Notes: generated by a model from the sequence alone, not told the origin. A stretch of 64,000 nucleotides of DNA from Klebsiella oxytoca NBRC 105695 (GCF_001598695.1 NZ_BCZK01000009.1:62001-126000), one strand, 5' to 3'. Shown: positions 1 through 9,352, numbered from the stretch's first letter. Numbers and translations: made by a program.

Positions 1-202
1 GCTGAAGGCGACCATCAGCGGCACCAGTCGGGTAGAGGGCAAAAGCAACACGGTGCACTTAAACTACTCCCATGAAGAGAATATTTTTGACCTGTGGCGC
101 AGCTTGCGTTTCGGCGACAATCTGCAGGCGTGGCTGGAGCAGAACGCCAGACTGCCCGCCCAGCGCTGCCAGGACAGTCATACCTGTAAGGAACAACAAT
201 AA
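1..202 (+). CDS. ydbH: YdbH, AsmA-like intermembrane protein (3' end only)
   Basis: This is the last 66 or so codons of a gene that begins outside the window. The frame read from base 2 ends at the TAA of 200-202. The C-terminal residues, with NYSHEENIFDLWRSLRFG and a final Cys-rich stretch, match my memory of the end of E. coli YdbH. YdbH is a large inner-membrane-anchored AsmA-like protein that works with YhdP and TamB in moving phospholipid to the outer membrane. Its stop overlaps the ATG of ynbE by one base (TAATG), so the two are translationally coupled, and ydbL follows. Identification is by sequence memory and by the ynbE-ydbL-feaR context. Confidence 0.85.
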   Translation, partial: LKATISGTSRVEGKSNTVHLNYSHEENIFDLWRSLRFGDNLQAWLEQNARLPAQRCQDSHTCKEQQ

Positions 203-387
203 TGATCAAACTATTCACCGCTTTTCTGGCAACCATGCTGCTGGCGGGCTGTACGCCGCGTATTGAAATTGCGGCGTCGAAAGAGCCGATCACCATCAAT
301 ATGAACGTCAAAATTGAACATGAGATTCATATCAAAGTGGATAAAGACGTTGAGAATCTGCTGAAAACCCGTAGCGATCTGTTCTGA
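202..387 (+). CDS. ynbE: YnbE, small outer membrane lipoprotein
   Basis: A 61-residue lipoprotein. A short hydrophobic signal ends in the lipobox LLAGC with the lipidated Cys at residue 17; the remainder alternates charged and hydrophobic residues (ITINMNVKIEHEIHIKVD), as expected for a beta-rich segment. In E. coli YnbE multimerises at the outer membrane and docks with YdbH to form a bridge across the periplasm for phospholipids. The start overlaps the ydbH stop by one base and ydbL begins four bases after the stop, so the three genes form one operon. Length matches the E. coli protein. Confidence 0.9.
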   Translation: MIKLFTAFLATMLLAGCTPRIEIAASKEPITINMNVKIEHEIHIKVDKDVENLLKTRSDLF

Positions 388-391
388 GGCG

Positions 392-718
392 ATGATGAGA
401 AAACGATGGTTAATCGCGACGCTGGCGCTGGCGTTGTTGAGCACTCAGGCGCTGGCGTTAACCCTAAGCGAAGCGCGGCAGCAGGGGCGAGTCGGCGAAA
501 CGCTGAACGGCTATCTTCAACCGCTGCGCCAGGATAAAGAAACCCTGGCGCTGGTTAAACAGATCAACGCCGCCCGCAGCGACAGCTATCAGCAACTGGC
601 GGACGACAACAACCTGCCGGTGGATCAGGTGGCGAAAATGGCCGGGCAGAAGCTCGTCGCCAGGGCGCAGCCTGGCGAGTATGTGCAGGGCCTTAACGGC
701 AAATGGCTGAAAAAATAG
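392..718 (+). CDS. ydbL: YdbL, periplasmic DUF1318 protein
   Basis: A 108-residue exported protein. Residues 1-22 form a signal peptide (MRKRW then a Leu/Ala core ending TQALA), so the mature protein starts near LTLSEARQQG. The rest is a DUF1318 domain rich in Gln and Ala. In E. coli YdbL modulates the YdbH-YnbE bridge. Two consecutive Met codons (392 and 395) leave the exact start open by one residue. The stop codon abuts the stop codon of the opposing feaR with no base between them, so the two transcription units converge directly. Confidence 0.88.
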   Translation: MMRKRWLIATLALALLSTQALALTLSEARQQGRVGETLNGYLQPLRQDKETLALVKQINAARSDSYQQLADDNNLPVDQVAKMAGQKLVARAQPGEYVQGLNGKWLKK

Positions 719-1627
719 CTATCGGCAGCGCTTGCGATACTCCCCCGGCGAGACGCCGAAGCGCTGCTTAAAGGCGGTGGAGAAATGGCTATGATCGCTG
801 AAACCCCAGCTGTAGCCGATCCCCGCCAGCTTTTCATCATCATGGGCGCTTTCCAGCGCGCGGGCGCAGAGATCGAGCCGACGATTCTTGATATATTGCG
901 CCACCACCAGCCCCTTTTCCGCAAACAGGCGGTAAAGACTGCGCACCGACATACCGGTTTCGCTGGCCAGCCACTCCGGGCGCAGATGTTCCGCCTGAAT
1001 CGACTCATCGATTAACGCCATGATTTTCTGAAACTGTTTATCGCGCCGGGTGGGCTGGGCCTCCTGATGGTGCAGCATGGGGCGCAGCAGGCAAACAATC
1101 GCCTCCAGCGCCGCTTTGCTTTCGCTGGCCGATAGCTCGGGGCTGTTCATGCTCTCATGCAGCAGTCGCTGACTGAGCTGGACCATCGGCAGGGTTTTTG
1201 CCAGCCGGGTGGCAATGCTGATTTCACTGCCGCGCAGTTGCTGTTCCAGCAGCGACCTTGGCAGCAGCAGCGAAGCCTGACGCGAGGTTTGCTGCCAGAT
1301 TATTGAACAGGGGCGAGAAGCATCAATCAGGGTGATATCGCCGCTCTCCAGCATCGCCTGGCGACCGTCCTGCTCGATTGTCGCCTGACCTGAGAGCTGG
1401 AAGACGGTATAAAACCAGGCGTCGTTATCGCGCTGGATCTCCTGCCGGGTACGGTAGAGGTTGATGCCGCGAGCGGTTACCGTGCTGACTTTCAGGTCGC
1501 CCGCATAGCTGGCGTCTATCTCACCGTGAAAATTATCATCCAGCGGGCGAGCGGCGAACTGGCCGCACACCTGATTGATTTTGGCTAACCAATGCTGGTA
1601 ATCCTGTCCACGATTTGCCGTACTCAT
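719..1627 (-). CDS. feaR: FeaR, AraC-family activator of aromatic amine catabolism
   Basis: A 302-residue regulator, close to the 301 of E. coli FeaR. The N-terminal part is a cupin-like sensing domain (AraC_binding_2 type). The C-terminal 100 residues are the two-HTH AraC domain, with ASETGMSVRSLYRLF as the first helix-turn-helix and GYSWGFSDHSHFSTAFKQRFG as the signature motif. The frame stays open far upstream, but ATG 1627 is chosen because it is preceded by AAGGGA at six bases and gives the family length. In E. coli FeaR activates feaB and tynA in response to the aldehyde product. It is divergent from feaB, with a 235-bp shared control region. Confidence 0.93.
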   Translation of the reverse strand: MSTANRGQDYQHWLAKINQVCGQFAARPLDDNFHGEIDASYAGDLKVSTVTARGINLYRTRQEIQRDNDAWFYTVFQLSGQATIEQDGRQAMLESGDITLIDASRPCSIIWQQTSRQASLLLPRSLLEQQLRGSEISIATRLAKTLPMVQLSQRLLHESMNSPELSASESKAALEAIVCLLRPMLHHQEAQPTRRDKQFQKIMALIDESIQAEHLRPEWLASETGMSVRSLYRLFAEKGLVVAQYIKNRRLDLCARALESAHDDEKLAGIGYSWGFSDHSHFSTAFKQRFGVSPGEYRKRCR

Positions 1628-1765
1628 CGCGCATCCCTTGTAATGGTAATGTTTATGCATTGTTGCATTTATGATGCCGGAGACAAGGGTAAAAGGCGGA
1701 GTATATGAAAGAACTATTACCTGCTGCACATTTTCTGTCCGCGGAATCCCCTTAATTGCGGCGCC

Positions 1766-1802
1766 TGTCACAGCGGCAAAAGCGAATGTCACAGAGAAAA
1801 AA
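1766..1802 (+). promoter_or_regulatory. Paired FeaR-type operator upstream of feaB
   Basis: Two copies of TGTCACAG lie 21 bp apart (1766 and 1787). Each continues to fit the motif TGNCA-N8-AAA: TGTCA 1766-1770 with AAA at 1779-1781, and TGTCA 1787-1791 with AAA at 1800-1802. This motif, in two copies, is the FeaR binding pattern I recall for the E. coli feaB and tynA promoters. The pair ends 60 bp before the feaB start codon, a suitable place for an activator. A similar pair with the same 21-bp spacing lies upstream of tynA. Confidence 0.75.
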
Positions 1803-1862
1803 GCGTGAATCGCGCCCCCGGCATAGACTGAAACCACTATCCGCGAACAATAAGGAAGGGGT

Positions 1863-3362
1863 ATGTCCACATCAGAGGTCGCGCTACTCGCCAGCGTACA
1901 GCAGTTTTTAGACAGGCAGCATGGTTTATATCTCGACGGCGCACAACAGGCGGCAGAGAGTGAAAAGCGCTTAACCGTCTGGAACCCGGCAACCGGCCAG
2001 GCTATCGCCAGCACCGCGGACGCCAGTGCCGCCGATGTCGATCGGGCAGTGATGTCTGCCTGGCGCGCCTTCGTTTCCCGCAGCTGGGCAGGGCGAACGC
2101 CCGCCGATCGCGAACGTATTCTGCTGCGCTTCGCCGATCTGGTTGAGCAGCATGGCGAAGAGCTGGCGCAGCTGGAGACGCTTGAACAGGGGAAATCGAT
2201 AAACATTTCCCGTGCCTTCGAAGTGGGCTGTACCCTGAACTGGATGCGCTATACCGCCGGGCTGACCACTAAAATCAGCGGACGGACCCTGGACGTGTCG
2301 ATTCCCTTCCCGCCGGGTGCGCGCTATCAGGCGTGGACCAAAAAAGAACCGGTGGGGGTTGTCGCCGGGATCGTACCGTGGAACTTCCCGCTGATGATCG
2401 GCATGTGGAAAGTGATGCCCGCGCTGGCTGCAGGCTGTTCTATCGTCATTAAGCCGTCGGAAACCACGCCACTGACCCTGCTGCGGGTGGCGGAGCTGGC
2501 AACCGAAGCCGGCGTGCCGGACGGCGTCTTTAACGTGGTGACCGGTAGCGGGACCGGGTGCGGTGCGGCGCTGACCTCTCACCCACACGTCGCTAAAGTC
2601 AGCTTTACGGGATCAACGGCGACAGGCAAACAAATTGCCCGCGTCGCCGCCGACCGTCTGACCCGGGTCACGCTGGAGCTGGGCGGTAAGAACCCGGCTG
2701 TCGTGCTGAAAGATGCCGATCCGCAATGGGTTATTGAGGGACTCATGACCGGTAGCTTTCTCAATCAGGGGCAGGTATGTGCCGCCAGTTCGCGAATTTA
2801 TATCGAAGCGCCGCTGTTCGATACGCTGGTGAGCGGCTTCGAGCAGGCAGTGAAGTCGCTACAGGTGGGGCCAGGCATGCTGGAGAGCAGCCAGATTAAC
2901 CCGGTAGTGTCGCAGGCGCATTGCGCCAAAGTGGCGGCCTATCTTGATGAAGCCCGTCAGCAGAAGGCAGAACTGATTAGCGGTAATATAGGGCCAGATG
3001 CGCAGGGATACTATATTCCCCCCACGCTGGTGATTAATCCCGACGCCGGGCTGCGCCTCAGCCGGGAAGAGGTTTTCGGCCCGGTGGTAAACCTGGTGCG
3101 CGTGGCCGACGGCGAAGAGGCGCTGCGCCTGGCCAACGACAGCGATTTTGGCCTGACCGCCAGCGTCTGGACCCGCGACCTGAGCCAGGCGCTGAGCTAT
3201 ACCGATCGCCTGCAGGCGGGAACGGTGTGGGTTAACAGCCATACCCTGATCGACGCTAACCTGCCGTTCGGCGGCATGAAGCAGTCGGGCACCGGCCGTG
3301 ATTTCGGTCCCGACTGGCTGGACGACTGGTGCGAAACGAAGTCGGTCTGCGTGCGCTACTAG
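1863..3362 (+). CDS. feaB: FeaB, phenylacetaldehyde dehydrogenase
   Basis: A 499-residue NAD-dependent aldehyde dehydrogenase of the cytosol that oxidises phenylacetaldehyde (and related aryl acetaldehydes) to phenylacetate. Family signatures are VPWNFP near residue 172, the cofactor motif [23 protein letters not shown] with the general-base Glu near 270, and [11 protein letters not shown] carrying the catalytic Cys near 304. Length equals E. coli FeaB. It is divergent from feaR. In K-12 tynA follows directly; here a REP-like hairpin and about 19 kb of other genes intervene, so feaB is probably transcribed alone. Confidence 0.93.
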   Translation: MSTSEVALLASVQQFLDRQHGLYLDGAQQAAESEKRLTVWNPATGQAIASTADASAADVDRAVMSAWRAFVSRSWAGRTPADRERILLRFADLVEQHGEELAQLETLEQGKSINISRAFEVGCTLNWMRYTAGLTTKISGRTLDVSIPFPPGARYQAWTKKEPVGVVAGIVPWNFPLMIGMWKVMPALAAGCSIVIKPSETTPLTLLRVAELATEAGVPDGVFNVVTGSGTGCGAALTSHPHVAKVSFTGSTATGKQIARVAADRLTRVTLELGGKNPAVVLKDADPQWVIEGLMTGSFLNQGQVCAASSRIYIEAPLFDTLVSGFEQAVKSLQVGPGMLESSQINPVVSQAHCAKVAAYLDEARQQKAELISGNIGPDAQGYYIPPTLVINPDAGLRLSREEVFGPVVNLVRVADGEEALRLANDSDFGLTASVWTRDLSQALSYTDRLQAGTVWVNSHTLIDANLPFGGMKQSGTGRDFGPDWLDDWCETKSVCVRY

Positions 3363-3374
3363 CGGCCTGTCTTC

Positions 3375-3403
3375 CCCCGGTGGCGGCTGGCGCCCTACCG
3401 GGG
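3375..3403. repeat. REP-like hairpin after feaB
   Basis: CCCCGGT (3375-3381) pairs with ACCGGGG (3397-3403) around a GC-rich loop that itself contains complementary GGC/GCC pieces. The layout resembles enterobacterial REP elements, which commonly sit 3' of genes and stabilise transcripts. It lies 12 bp after the feaB stop codon. Confidence 0.6.
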
Positions 3404-3604
3404 TTACAGGTGTGCAGTTTGTGAATTCTGCTGCTATGCCTGTGAAAAACCTCGCTGCCCAATACCTTTTTTAGTTCGGTACCTGTTGATGTCATTCAGA
3501 TCGTTAGGGTGGCTAATGCAGCAGGTATTCAGTGATTGCAAAGCGGTTGTCTAACACATAATGTAAATATATTGTGATAATAAAAGTTGCATGGTTCAGG
3601 TCTT

Positions 3605-4075
3605 ATGAATATCAAAGTTGCAAACACTGGAAACGCAGAGGAGTGCTGGGCGCTAAGGAATCAAGCCATTCGGTTTGGATGTAAGGGCAGTTATAGTGAT
3701 GAGGTTATCAGCGCCTGGACGTCAGATTCGATGCCGGATGGATTTCGCGAATTAATGACCAAAGAATTTTTTTTCATCGGGCAAGATGATGAAGGAAAGA
3801 TCATCGCTACCGCACTCCTTGACGTGGCCACCAACACTCTGAAAGCCTTCTACGTTCTCCCCGAGCTCCAGGGGAAAGGCATCGGGACCAGATTCCTCTC
3901 TGCACTCCTGGATGAGGCGAGGAAGTCAGGAATGAAATTTCTGGAGTTATCATCTACGCCAAATGCTCGTTTTTTTTATGCCAGCCGGGGTTTTGTTTTA
4001 ATCGGCGAAAAAGCGTATACATCCTCTGTCACGGGGACAGACCTACTCTGTTTTGATATGAAAATGGTGCTTTAA
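3605..4075 (+). CDS. GNAT-family N-acetyltransferase
   Basis: A 156-residue single-domain GNAT acyl-transferase. The acetyl-CoA loop is visible as LPELQGKGIGTRFLSALLDEA (about residues 90-110), followed by the beta-5 segment MKFLELSSTPNARFFYASRGF. ATG 3605 is chosen over an in-frame TTG at 3587 because AGG lies five bases upstream and the length fits. Substrate is unknown. It is clearly related to the GNAT at 61790: both share RNQAIR, a GC..SY pair, AWT.D.MP.G near the N-terminus and a TPNA..FY motif. It lies between feaB and rarA. Confidence 0.82.
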   Translation: MNIKVANTGNAEECWALRNQAIRFGCKGSYSDEVISAWTSDSMPDGFRELMTKEFFFIGQDDEGKIIATALLDVATNTLKAFYVLPELQGKGIGTRFLSALLDEARKSGMKFLELSSTPNARFFYASRGFVLIGEKAYTSSVTGTDLLCFDMKMVL

Positions 4076-4252
4076 CAAATTTAAAATTTTCTAAGGTATC
4101 ATGGCAACGCTGGCAGTAAACCCCGCCGCTAGTTCAATCCCTTCCGGTACCTATGCTAAGTGAATACGCACAGGCCCTCGCTTTGCAGGCCGCACCGAGA
4201 TAAAGCCGGGATTGACATCCGGCAGCCCCAGCCGCCCGTTTCTTCATAGGCA

Positions 4253-4597
4253 TCATCGCTGCGTCTCCGCGCTGCCGATGCTGCGTCGCCATGCGCCGGG
4301 CGCCTGGCCGAACTGACGCTTGAAGCTGCGGTTGAAGGACTGCTGGGAGTCAAAGCCGAGGGCGATCGCCACGTTCAAAATCGGTTCATCGCTGTGGGCT
4401 AAGCGCTCGACCGATTTTTGCAGCTTTTGCGCGCGAATATACTCGCCGAGAGGATAACCGGTATGTTCTTTGAATATCCGCTGCAGGTGCCATTTCGAAT
4501 AACCGGCGCGCCTGGCGACGGTCTCAATGTCCAGGCGGCTATCAAGATTGTTGTCGATCCAGTCGAGTAAATCGTGAATGAATGCGCCAGTGTTCAT
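4253..4597 (-). CDS. rarA: RarA, AraC-family multidrug resistance regulator
   Basis: A 114-residue protein consisting only of an AraC DNA-binding domain, like MarA, SoxS and RamA. Helix-turn-helix 1 is ETVARRAGYSKWHLQRIFKEHTG and the second is LNVAIALGFDSQQSFNRSFKRQFG followed by PGAWRR. In Klebsiella, Enterobacter and Serratia a protein of this type, RarA, sits divergent to oqxAB and activates this and other efflux genes. Here it is divergent from oqxA across a 336-bp control region. A G-rich Shine-Dalgarno precedes ATG 4597. The symbol rests mainly on context plus the MarA-like length. Confidence 0.88.
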   Translation of the reverse strand: MNTGAFIHDLLDWIDNNLDSRLDIETVARRAGYSKWHLQRIFKEHTGYPLGEYIRAQKLQKSVERLAHSDEPILNVAIALGFDSQQSFNRSFKRQFGQAPGAWRRSIGSAETQR

Positions 4598-4933
4598 CTG
4601 GTTCCCCCCCGCGCAGCTTAGGAAAAAGTATTTGTGTTTGTTGCATTTAAAAATGGATCGCTTTTAGACTAATTGCAAGTTTTATTGTTGCATTTAAAAC
4701 CCTGGCAGTATTGCACCATTTCTCAAAGTCGGGAATAGCACATAAAGTGCAACAATTATTCTTGCACTAAATTAAGCGCCTTCCTACAATCGCCGCGAAT
4801 AGTGTATTCGCAACTGTTACATTTTTGTGGCGATGACCGACACAAATAGCCTAAAGCCTGTCCGGACAAAGGAAGTGGCGCGGCGTCTCCCGCTGCGTCT
4901 TGCCCGGCGGCTACCCATATCGGAATAAAAATA
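4598..4933. promoter_or_regulatory. rarA-oqxA divergent control region
   Basis: This 336-bp region carries several candidate sites. TTGTTGCATTTAAAA occurs twice in direct orientation, at 4638-4652 and 4685-4699, exactly 47 bp apart. ATTGCACCATTTCTCAAAG (4710-4728) fits the MarA/SoxS/RarA box AYNGCAC-N2-W-N2-RYYAAAY with two mismatches. AGTGCAA (4746-4752) and TTGCACT (4762-4768) form a perfect inverted repeat with a 9-bp spacer. Which of these is bound by OqxR and which by RarA cannot be settled by reading. Confidence 0.6.
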
Positions 4934-6109
4934 ATGAGCCTGCAAAAAAACTGGGGTAACGTTCATCTGACTGCGCTGGGCGCGATACTCCTCTCCACGC
5001 TCCTTGGCGGGTGTGATGAGGGGGCCGCGCGAAACGCCGCGCCGCAAGCGCCTGTGGTGAGCGCCGCTGACGTGGTTGTGAAATCCATTAGCCAGTGGGA
5101 CAGCTTTAATGGGCGGATTGAAGCGGTGGAAAGCGTCCAGCTTCGCCCCCGCGTTTCCGGCTACATTGATAAAGTGAACTACGTCGATGGCCAGGAAGTG
5201 AAAAAGGGGGAGGTGCTGTTCACCATTGATGACCGTACCTATCGCGCCGCGCTGGAGCAAGCGCAGGCGACGCTGGCGAGAGCCAAAACGCAGGCTAGCC
5301 TGGCGCGAAGCGAGGCTAACCGCACCGATAAATTAATCAATACCAACCTGGTCTCCCGCGAAGAGTGGGAGCAGCGCCGTGCGGCGGCCACCCAGGCGCA
5401 GGCTGATATTCGCGCGGCGCAGGCGGCGGTTGACGCCGCGCAGCTTAATCTGGACTTTACTAAAGTGACCGCGCCTATCGATGGCCGCGCCAGCCGCGCG
5501 TTGATCACCAGCGGGAACCTGGTCACCGCCGGCGACAGCGGCAGCGTACTTACCACGCTGGTATCGCAGAAGACGGTTTACGTCTACTTTGACGTGGATG
5601 AGTCCACCTACCTTCACTATCAACATCTCGCCCGCAGCGGGCAGGGCGCGTCCAGTAATCATCTGGCGCTACCGGTAGAAATTGGCCTGGTTGGCGAAGA
5701 GGGATATCCCCATCAGGGCAAAGTGGATTTTCTGGATAATCAGTTAACGCCGAGCACCGGCACGATCCGTATGCGTGCGCTGCTGGATAATGCCCAGCGT
5801 CAGTTCACGCCTGGACTGTTTGCCCGCGTCCGTCTGCCGGGCAGCGCCGAATTTAACGCCACGTTAATCGACGATAAAGCGGTGCTGACCGATCAGGATC
5901 GCAAATATGTTTATGTGGTTGATAAAGATGGGAAAGCGCAGCGTCGCGACATTACGCCGGGACGCCTGGCCGCCGGTTTACGCATCGTGCAGAAAGGCCT
6001 GAACCCGGGCGATAGAGTCATCGTCGATGGGTTACAAAAAGTGTTTATGCCGGGGATGCCGGTTAACGCGAAAACCGTCGCCATGACCACCCGCGCCGCC
6101 CTTAACTGA
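4934..6109 (+). CDS. oqxA: OqxA, RND efflux periplasmic adaptor
   Basis: A 391-residue membrane fusion protein of the OqxAB-TolC type tripartite pump, which exports quinolones, quinoxalines, chloramphenicol, nitrofurantoin and other compounds in Klebsiella. The signal ends in lipobox LLGGC with Cys27 as the expected lipidated residue. The biotinyl-lipoyl-like halves are at VQLRPRVSGYIDKVNYVDGQEVKKGEVLF and LDFTKVTAPIDG, flanking an Ala/Gln-rich coiled-coil hairpin (about 95-160). The sequence is very close to my memory of K. pneumoniae OqxA. oqxB follows after 23 bp, so the two are co-transcribed. Confidence 0.94.
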   Translation: MSLQKNWGNVHLTALGAILLSTLLGGCDEGAARNAAPQAPVVSAADVVVKSISQWDSFNGRIEAVESVQLRPRVSGYIDKVNYVDGQEVKKGEVLFTIDDRTYRAALEQAQATLARAKTQASLARSEANRTDKLINTNLVSREEWEQRRAAATQAQADIRAAQAAVDAAQLNLDFTKVTAPIDGRASRALITSGNLVTAGDSGSVLTTLVSQKTVYVYFDVDESTYLHYQHLARSGQGASSNHLALPVEIGLVGEEGYPHQGKVDFLDNQLTPSTGTIRMRALLDNAQRQFTPGLFARVRLPGSAEFNATLIDDKAVLTDQDRKYVYVVDKDGKAQRRDITPGRLAAGLRIVQKGLNPGDRVIVDGLQKVFMPGMPVNAKTVAMTTRAALN

Positions 6110-6132
6110 TCCCCTATCTGAGAATCCGACCC

Positions 6133-9100
6133 ATGGACTTTTCCCGCTTTTTTATCGACAGGCCGATCTTCGCCGCGGTACTGTCGATTCTGATTTTTAT
6201 CACCGGATTAATCGCCATTCCGCTGCTGCCGATCAGCGAATATCCTGACGTCGTACCGCCCAGCGTGCAGGTGCGCGCGGAGTATCCCGGCGCCAACCCG
6301 AAAGTGATTGCTGAGACAGTGGCGACGCCGCTGGAAGAGGCGATCAACGGCGTTGAAAACATGATGTACATGAAATCCGTCGCCGGCTCTGACGGCGTAC
6401 TGGTGACTACCGTTACCTTCCGCCCGGGTACCGATCCCGATCAGGCGCAGGTTCAGGTGCAAAACCGGGTCTCGCAGGCCGAGGCTCGTCTGCCGGAAGA
6501 TGTGCGGCGTTTAGGCATCACCACGCAGAAACAGTCGCCGACTCTGACGCTGGTGGTGCATCTGTTTTCGCCCGGCGGTAAATACGATTCCCTGTATATG
6601 CGCAACTATGCCACGCTAAAAGTGAAGGATGAGCTGGCGCGACTGCCCGGCGTCGGGCAGATTCAGATTTTTGGCTCGGGCGAATACGCAATGCGCGTCT
6701 GGCTCGATCCCGACAAGGTAGCGGCGCGCGGGTTGACCGCCTCGGATGTGGTGACGGCGATGCAGGAGCAAAACGTCCAGGTTTCCGCCGGGCAATTGGG
6801 CGCCGAGCCGCTGCCGCAAGAGAGCGACTTCTTGATCTCCATTAACGCCCAAGGGCGCCTGCATACCGAAGAAGAATTTGGCAATATTATCCTGAAAACG
6901 GCGCAGGACGGCTCGCTGGTCCGCCTGCGCGATGTGGCGCGTATTGAAATGGGTTCCGGTAGCTATGCGCTGCGCTCCCAGCTGAATAATAAAGACGCGG
7001 TTGGGATTGGTATCTTCCAGTCTCCGGGGGCCAACGCTATCGATCTGTCCAACGCGGTGCGCGCTAAAATGGACGAGCTGGCGAAGCGTTTTCCGCAGGA
7101 TATGCAATGGGCGGCTCCTTACGATCCGACGGTTTTCGTTCGCGATTCCATTCGCGCGGTCGTGCAAACGCTGCTGGAAGCGGTGGTGCTGGTCGTGCTG
7201 GTGGTGATCCTGTTCCTGCAAACCTGGCGCGCGTCGATTATTCCGCTGATCGCGGTGCCGGTCTCGGTAGTGGGGACGTTCAGCATCCTCTACCTGTTAG
7301 GCTTTTCGCTAAATACCCTCAGTTTGTTCGGCCTGGTGCTGGCTATTGGGATCGTGGTGGATGACGCCATCGTGGTGGTGGAAAACGTTGAGCGAAATAT
7401 CGAAGAAGGATTGGCTCCGCTTGCCGCAGCGCATCAGGCGATGCGTGAAGTTTCCGGGCCGATTATCGCTATTGCGCTGGTGCTGTGCGCGGTGTTCGTG
7501 CCGATGGCGTTCCTCTCCGGGGTCACCGGTCAGTTCTACAAACAGTTTGCGGTGACGATTGCGATTTCCACGGTGATCTCCGCCATCAACTCGCTGACCC
7601 TCTCTCCGGCGCTGGCCGCTCTGCTGCTTAAGCCGCACGGAGCGCCGAAAGACTTCCCGACCCGGCTTATCGATCGTCTGTTCGGCTGGATTTTCCGTCC
7701 GTTTAACCGCTTTTTCCACCGTAGCTCGAACGGCTATCAAGGGCTGGTGGGGAAAACGCTCGGGCGCCGCGGGGCGGTTTTTGTGGTCTATCTGCTGTTG
7801 CTTTGCGCCGCCGGCGTCATGTTTAAAGCCGTCCCTGGCGGGTTTATTCCCACCCAGGATAAGCTCTATTTGATTGGCGGCGTGAAAATGCCGGAAGGCT
7901 CTTCGCTGGCGCGCACCGATGCGGTGATCCGCAAAATGAGCGAAATCGGAATGAATACCGAAGGCGTGGATTATGCGGTGGCGTTTCCCGGTCTTAACGC
8001 GCTGCAGTTCACTAATACGCCGAATACCGGGACGGTCTTTTTTGGCCTGAAGCCGTTCGACCAGCGTCAACATACGGCGGCGGAAATTAACGCTGAGATC
8101 AACGCAAAAATTGCGCAAATCCAGCAGGGCTTTGGCTTCTCTATTTTACCGCCGCCGATTTTAGGACTGGGCCAGGGGTCCGGCTATTCGCTCTATATTC
8201 AGGACCGCGCCGGTCTTGGCTATGGCGCGCTGCAAAACGCGGTGAACGCGATGTCCGGTACCATTATGCAGACGCCGGGGATGCATTTCCCCATCTCAAC
8301 CTACCAGGCTAACGTTCCGCAGCTGGATGTGCAGGTCGATCGCGATAAGGCCAAAGCCCAGGGTGTGTCGCTGACCGATCTGTTCGGTACGCTACAAACC
8401 TATCTGGGATCGTCTTACGTCAATGATTTCAATCAGTTCGGGCGTACCTGGCGGGTGATGGCGCAAGCCGACGGGCCGTTCCGCGAAAGCGTGGAAGATA
8501 TTGCCAATTTGCGTACCCGGAATAATCAGGGCGAAATGGTACCGATCGGCAGTATGGTGAATATCCGTACCACCTATGGGCCGGACCCGGTGATTCGCTA
8601 CAATGGCTATCCGGCGGCGGATCTGATTGGCGATGCCGATCCGCGCATACTCTCATCCTCGCAGGCGATGGCGCAGCTGGAGGCGATGTCGCAGCAGATA
8701 CTGCCGAACGGCATGAATATCGAATGGACGGATCTGAGCTTCCAGCAGGCGACTCAAGGCAATACGGCGCTGATCGTCTTCCCTGTGGCGGTGCTGCTGG
8801 CTTTCCTCGTGCTGGCGGCGCTGTATGAAAGCTGGACGCTACCGCTGGCGGTGATCCTTATCGTACCGATGACCTTACTCTCTGCGCTGTTTGGCGTCTG
8901 GCTGACCGGCGGCGATAATAACGTATTCGTACAGGTGGGGCTGGTGGTGCTGATGGGGCTGGCCTGTAAAAATGCGATTCTGATCGTCGAGTTTGCCCGC
9001 GAGCTGGAGCTCCAGGGAAAAGGGATTATGGAAGCGGCGCTGGAAGCATGTCGCCTGCGTTTGCGCCCGATCGTGATGACCTCCATCGCCTTTATTGCCG

Positions 9101-9285
9101 GGACGATTCCGCTGATACTCGGCCACGGCGCAGGCGCGGAAGTGCGCGGCGTCACCGGGATCACGGTGTTTTCCGGTATGCTGGGGGTTACGCTGTTTGG
9201 TCTGTTTCTGACGCCGGTGTTTTACGTGACGCTGCGTCTATTCGTGACGCGCGGTAAAGCGGTGAAGGACGTGATGCCTGCGTAG
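6133..9285 (+). CDS. oqxB: OqxB, RND multidrug efflux transporter
   Basis: A 1050-residue inner membrane proton/drug antiporter of the HAE1 RND family, the usual length for OqxB. It begins MDFSRFFIDRPIFAAVLSILIF with the first transmembrane helix. The proton-relay helix near residue 400 holds the motif GLVLAIGIVVDDAIVVVENVER with the adjacent Asp pair, and the second half has the matching VLMGLACKNAILIVEFA. Twelve transmembrane segments and two large periplasmic loops are expected. No outer membrane partner gene is present here, so TolC is presumably used. An intrinsic terminator follows the stop codon. Confidence 0.95.
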   Translation: MDFSRFFIDRPIFAAVLSILIFITGLIAIPLLPISEYPDVVPPSVQVRAEYPGANPKVIAETVATPLEEAINGVENMMYMKSVAGSDGVLVTTVTFRPGTDPDQAQVQVQNRVSQAEARLPEDVRRLGITTQKQSPTLTLVVHLFSPGGKYDSLYMRNYATLKVKDELARLPGVGQIQIFGSGEYAMRVWLDPDKVAARGLTASDVVTAMQEQNVQVSAGQLGAEPLPQESDFLISINAQGRLHTEEEFGNIILKTAQDGSLVRLRDVARIEMGSGSYALRSQLNNKDAVGIGIFQSPGANAIDLSNAVRAKMDELAKRFPQDMQWAAPYDPTVFVRDSIRAVVQTLLEAVVLVVLVVILFLQTWRASIIPLIAVPVSVVGTFSILYLLGFSLNTLSLFGLVLAIGIVVDDAIVVVENVERNIEEGLAPLAAAHQAMREVSGPIIAIALVLCAVFVPMAFLSGVTGQFYKQFAVTIAISTVISAINSLTLSPALAALLLKPHGAPKDFPTRLIDRLFGWIFRPFNRFFHRSSNGYQGLVGKTLGRRGAVFVVYLLLLCAAGVMFKAVPGGFIPTQDKLYLIGGVKMPEGSSLARTDAVIRKMSEIGMNTEGVDYAVAFPGLNALQFTNTPNTGTVFFGLKPFDQRQHTAAEINAEINAKIAQIQQGFGFSILPPPILGLGQGSGYSLYIQDRAGLGYGALQNAVNAMSGTIMQTPGMHFPISTYQANVPQLDVQVDRDKAKAQGVSLTDLFGTLQTYLGSSYVNDFNQFGRTWRVMAQADGPFRESVEDIANLRTRNNQGEMVPIGSMVNIRTTYGPDPVIRYNGYPAADLIGDADPRILSSSQAMAQLEAMSQQILPNGMNIEWTDLSFQQATQGNTALIVFPVAVLLAFLVLAALYESWTLPLAVILIVPMTLLSALFGVWLTGGDNNVFVQVGLVVLMGLACKNAILIVEFARELELQGKGIMEAALEACRLRLRPIVMTSIAFIAGTIPLILGHGAGAEVRGVTGITVFSGMLGVTLFGLFLTPVFYVTLRLFVTRGKAVKDVMPA

Positions 9286-9305
9286 GACAGGCTGCCGCAG
9301 TGAAG

Positions 9306-9337
9306 AAAAACCGCTTTCCCTGTGAAGGCGGTTTTTT
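9306..9337 (+). terminator. Intrinsic terminator of oqxAB
   Basis: A run AAAACCGCTTT pairs with AAGGCGGTTTT around a short loop and ends in a run of six T residues. It lies just past the oqxB stop. The A-rich left arm means it may also work for oqxR on the other strand, as the two genes converge. Confidence 0.85.
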
Positions 9338-9352
9338 GCCATAAGCAACGGA

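Noticed and set aside
1628-2206. Extension of the feaR frame by about 190 codons upstream
   Set aside because: The extension would overlap feaB on the other strand and run through the FeaR sites. ATG 1627 has a good ribosome site and gives the family length.
7309-8118. Minus-strand frame of about 270 codons inside oqxB
   Set aside because: Shadow of the RND transporter reading frame; the translated product is His/Arg/Gln-rich with no domain.
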